Below, in pieces: positions 6,238 through 8,218 of a DNA stretch of 8,218 nt. The DNA comes from Lachnospiraceae bacterium (lineage in GTDB: Bacteria > Bacillota > Clostridia > Lachnospirales > Lachnospiraceae). The notes under the pieces are model-generated. The model saw only the letters and a list, made by a program, of their open reading frames with translations. It was not told the origin of the DNA and did no database searches. Position 1 is the stretch's first letter; the number at the start of each line of letters is the position of its first letter. Both the position numbers and the translations under genes were made by a program. The stretch covers positions 1 to 8,218 of the forward strand of contig VSNJ01000170.1 of NCBI GenBank assembly GCA_009774235.1. Reading direction: 5' to 3'.

Positions 6238-6272
6238 CAGTTTCCCTCTGTATATTTTTATTTAGTTTATTT

Positions 6273-8126
6273 TTAATCAAGTATTTTATCAAGTGTATCA
6301 AATAAATTTCCAATATCAATAGGTTTGGATATATGTGAATTCATTCCACACTTTAATGCTTCCTGTTTATCTTCTTCAAATGCATTAGCGGTCATAGCAA
6401 TAATTGGTATTGAAGCCAGTTCCTTATTTTCAAGCCGGCGTATTGCCTTGGTAGCTTCATAACCATTCATTACAGGCATCTGGATATCCATAAGTATAAG
6501 CTGGTAATATCCTGGTTCGGATTTTTTCAGCATATCCAGGGCAATCTGCCCATTATCTGCTATTTCTGTACAGAATCCAGCCTCATTTAAAAGGGTAGAA
6601 GCAATTTCCTGGTTTAAGTCAATATCTTCTGCAAGCAGAATACGTCCAGTGCGTAATTTCTTTGGCTTCTCTTCCTTCTTTTTAGCTTCTTTTTCTGTAC
6701 CTATAAGTGAATACAGACAGTTACTAAGTTCTGACAGGAAGAGTGGTTTGCTGCAGAATGCAGTTATTCCAGCTTCCCTTGCTTCATCTTCAATATCAGA
6801 CCAGTCATAAGCAGTAAGTACAATAATAGGTACTTTGCCGTTTGTTTCTTTTTTTATTCTTCTGGCAACTTCAACACCATTCATATCAGGCAGAAGCCAG
6901 TCAACAATATATACACGGTAGTCATTGCCACGCATAACTGCCTGGTGGGTACGCAGTACAGCTTCTTTGCCAGATAATGTCCATTCAGCCTGCATTCCAA
7001 TCTGTCCAAGCATGTATGATACACTGTCACAAGTGTTAAAATCATCATCTACAACAAGTGCCCGGCAGTCCTGTAGTTCAGTTATAGTAAGTGGCTGCTT
7101 TTTGCCTGAATATAAACGGAATGTAAAAGAAACAAAAAATTCTGTACCAATACCTTGTTCACTTGTTACATTAATAGTGCCATTCATCATGTCAACAATA
7201 TTTTTAGTTATTGCCATGCCAAGACCAGTTCCCTGTACACCGCTGGTAGTAGTGTTTTGTTCTCTTTCAAATGGTTCAAAGATGTGTTTTACAAATTCTT
7301 CACTCATCCCAATACCATTGTCTTTAATGTAAAATTCAAAGTTTGCATAGCCTTCTGGTGCACCTGGCTTTTCTACAATACGCATGCTGACACTGCCTCC
7401 AGCACTTGTATATTTAATAGAATTGCTTAAAAGGTTTAAAAGCACCTGGTTAAGACGCAGTTTGTCACAGTAGATATCTTCATCAAATACATCTATAGTA
7501 TCAATATATAATTCAAGCTGCTTTGAATGTACATCTGCCTGTACAATATTGTGCAGGCCATGAAGTATTTCTGGGAGACTGCATGGTTTTTCTTCTAAAC
7601 GTATCTTGCCGCTTTCAATACGGCTCATGTCCAGAACATCGTTAATCAGGCTGAGCAGATGGTTTCCTGATGTCATAATTTTATTAAGGTATTCTTCAAC
7701 CTGCTCTTTATTGTCAATATGTGTAGAAGCAAGTGTAGTAAAACCTACAATAGCATTCATAGGTGTGCGTATATCATGTGACATATTGGACAGGAATATA
7801 CTTTTTGCTTTGCTTGCCCTGTTTGCCTGCTTCAAGGCATCTTCAAGAAGGTTTTTCTGTTCCATTTCTTTGCGGGTTTCTTCATCTACACTGCAGAATC
7901 CCAGTACAATTCCATGTTTTCTTTCCCATTCTCCTGCACGTACTACTTTCATCTGGAAATACTCAGTTTCATTATTTTTTATAATACGGAAATTAACATG
8001 GTAAAACTTTTTCTCTGACAGTTCATTTTTAATATAACTGGCTGATGAAGCCATACGTAATTCTTCTTTGTCGTTTTTATAAACAATTTTATCTATAAAA
8101 CGCTCCATACATTCTTCTAATGACAT
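6273..8126 (-). CDS. Hybrid sensor histidine kinase with two receiver domains (5' part missing)
   Basis: Signalling protein that autophosphorylates on His and passes phosphate to Asp. Visible residues (numbered from the ATG at 8126): end of a PAS sensor domain (1-90, ending GIVLGFCSVDEE), short coiled linker, HisKA with H-box FLSNMSHDIRTPMNAIVGFT (phospho-acceptor His117), and an HATPase domain with N-box NLLSNSIKYT (Asn235), DNGIGM (269-274), FEPFER and GTGLGMAI (299-306). Receiver 1 spans 354-476 with Asp360-362, phospho-acceptor Asp409, Thr438 and Lys460. A Lys/Glu-rich linker (478-492) leads to receiver 2 (494-617) with Glu500, Asp501, phospho-acceptor Asp547, Thr579 and Lys601. All catalytic residues are intact. 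No membrane helix is visible. The ATG at 8126 has no ribosome binding site and starts in mid-PAS domain, so it is not the true start. No Hpt domain or separate output regulator is nearby, so targets are unknown. Confidence 0.93.
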   Translation of the reverse strand: MSLEECMERFIDKIVYKNDKEELRMASSASYIKNELSEKKFYHVNFRIIKNNETEYFQMKVVRAGEWERKHGIVLGFCSVDEETRKEMEQKNLLEDALKQANRASKAKSIFLSNMSHDIRTPMNAIVGFTTLASTHIDNKEQVEEYLNKIMTSGNHLLSLINDVLDMSRIESGKIRLEEKPCSLPEILHGLHNIVQADVHSKQLELYIDTIDVFDEDIYCDKLRLNQVLLNLLSNSIKYTSAGGSVSMRIVEKPGAPEGYANFEFYIKDNGIGMSEEFVKHIFEPFEREQNTTTSGVQGTGLGMAITKNIVDMMNGTINVTSEQGIGTEFFVSFTFRLYSGKKQPLTITELQDCRALVVDDDFNTCDSVSYMLGQIGMQAEWTLSGKEAVLRTHQAVMRGNDYRVYIVDWLLPDMNGVEVARRIKKETNGKVPIIVLTAYDWSDIEDEAREAGITAFCSKPLFLSELSNCLYSLIGTEKEAKKKEEKPKKLRTGRILLAEDIDLNQEIASTLLNEAGFCTEIADNGQIALDMLKKSEPGYYQLILMDIQMPVMNGYEATKAIRRLENKELASIPIIAMTANAFEEDKQEALKCGMNSHISKPIDIGNLFDTLDKILD

Positions 8127-8218
8127 GTCATTATTAAATATATTATTAAACCTGTAGTTTTCATTATCAGTAACTTGGAGAAGGTTCCCTTTCCAGTATC
8201 AAGGTCAAAGAAGCATAC
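8127..8218 (-). pseudogene. Frameshifted upstream part of the kinase PAS domain, cut by the window edge
   Basis: Reading back from 8126 in the kinase frame gives NLLQVTDNENYRFNNIFNND, typical PAS sequence, before a TGA at 8201-8199. From the window edge a different frame reads VCFFDLDTGKG, also typical PAS sequence. Adding one base to the CCCTTT run at 8187-8192 (AAAGGG on the coding strand) joins both into one continuous PAS sequence. The gene therefore extends past 8218, and a one-base deletion, real or a sequencing error, lies here. Confidence 0.7.

Noticed and set aside
6080..6240. Galactokinase-like GGGFGG motif in the broken small gene
   Set aside because: GHMP kinases have a similar GxGFGG motif near their C-terminus, but the surrounding residues do not continue the family pattern and the region is far too short.
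6925..7430. Open frames on the + strand opposite the kinase
   Set aside because: They are antisense to the conserved ATPase and receiver domains, are rich in Ser, Cys and Phe, and lack start signals.
1..8218. CRISPR array, insertion sequence, tRNA or phage genes
   Set aside because: No regularly spaced repeats, transposase motifs, tRNA-like cloverleaf or phage proteins were seen on either strand.

Overview
The window is AT-rich chromosomal DNA with strong AGGAGG-type ribosome binding sites, TTG and GTG starts, and proteins typical of anaerobic Firmicutes: a DUF4163/DUF3298-like exported protein, a double-receiver hybrid histidine kinase and a secreted Ig-like/GH5 cellulase remnant. This best fits a Clostridia member, most likely Lachnospiraceae. 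The genus cannot be fixed from sequence alone. No phage, transposon, CRISPR array, rRNA or tRNA gene was seen.

Layout, left to right. Positions 1-242 are a very AT-rich leader with an imperfect palindrome. On the + strand follow a secreted DUF4163/DUF3298-like protein (243-1037), a cyclophilin-type peptidyl-prolyl isomerase (1231-1758) with a promoter and a structured leader, and an ABC-class predicted ATPase of the COG3044 type (1920-3626, TTG start) with a second leader hairpin. Close behind lies an internally deleted secreted endoglucanase (3640-4245) ending in a terminator-like hairpin. A six-helix DUF308/HdeD-like membrane protein (about 4447-5016) and a class I SAM methyltransferase (5100-5924, GTG start) follow, closed by a long, strong terminator (5953-6018). 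On the - strand, converging on that terminator, is a hybrid histidine kinase (6273-8126) whose 5' part runs off the window, apparently across a one-base frameshift near 8187-8193. Between the terminator and the kinase stop is a less AT-rich patch (about 6074-6237, - strand) that reads as a small gene broken by two frameshifts.

The genes look like independent housekeeping or accessory units and not one pathway: each has its own spacing, and most have their own leader or promoter-like signals. The only tight pair is the ATPase and the cellulase remnant, 13 nt apart. That closeness may be a by-product of deletion.

The most notable signals are degenerative: a cellulase that kept its reading frame across two apparent internal deletions while losing its catalytic core, a frameshifted kinase N-terminus and a decayed small gene. 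The frameshifts may be real decay or sequencing/assembly indels. I found no convincing new multi-gene system. The least understood intact gene is the ABC-class ATPase.
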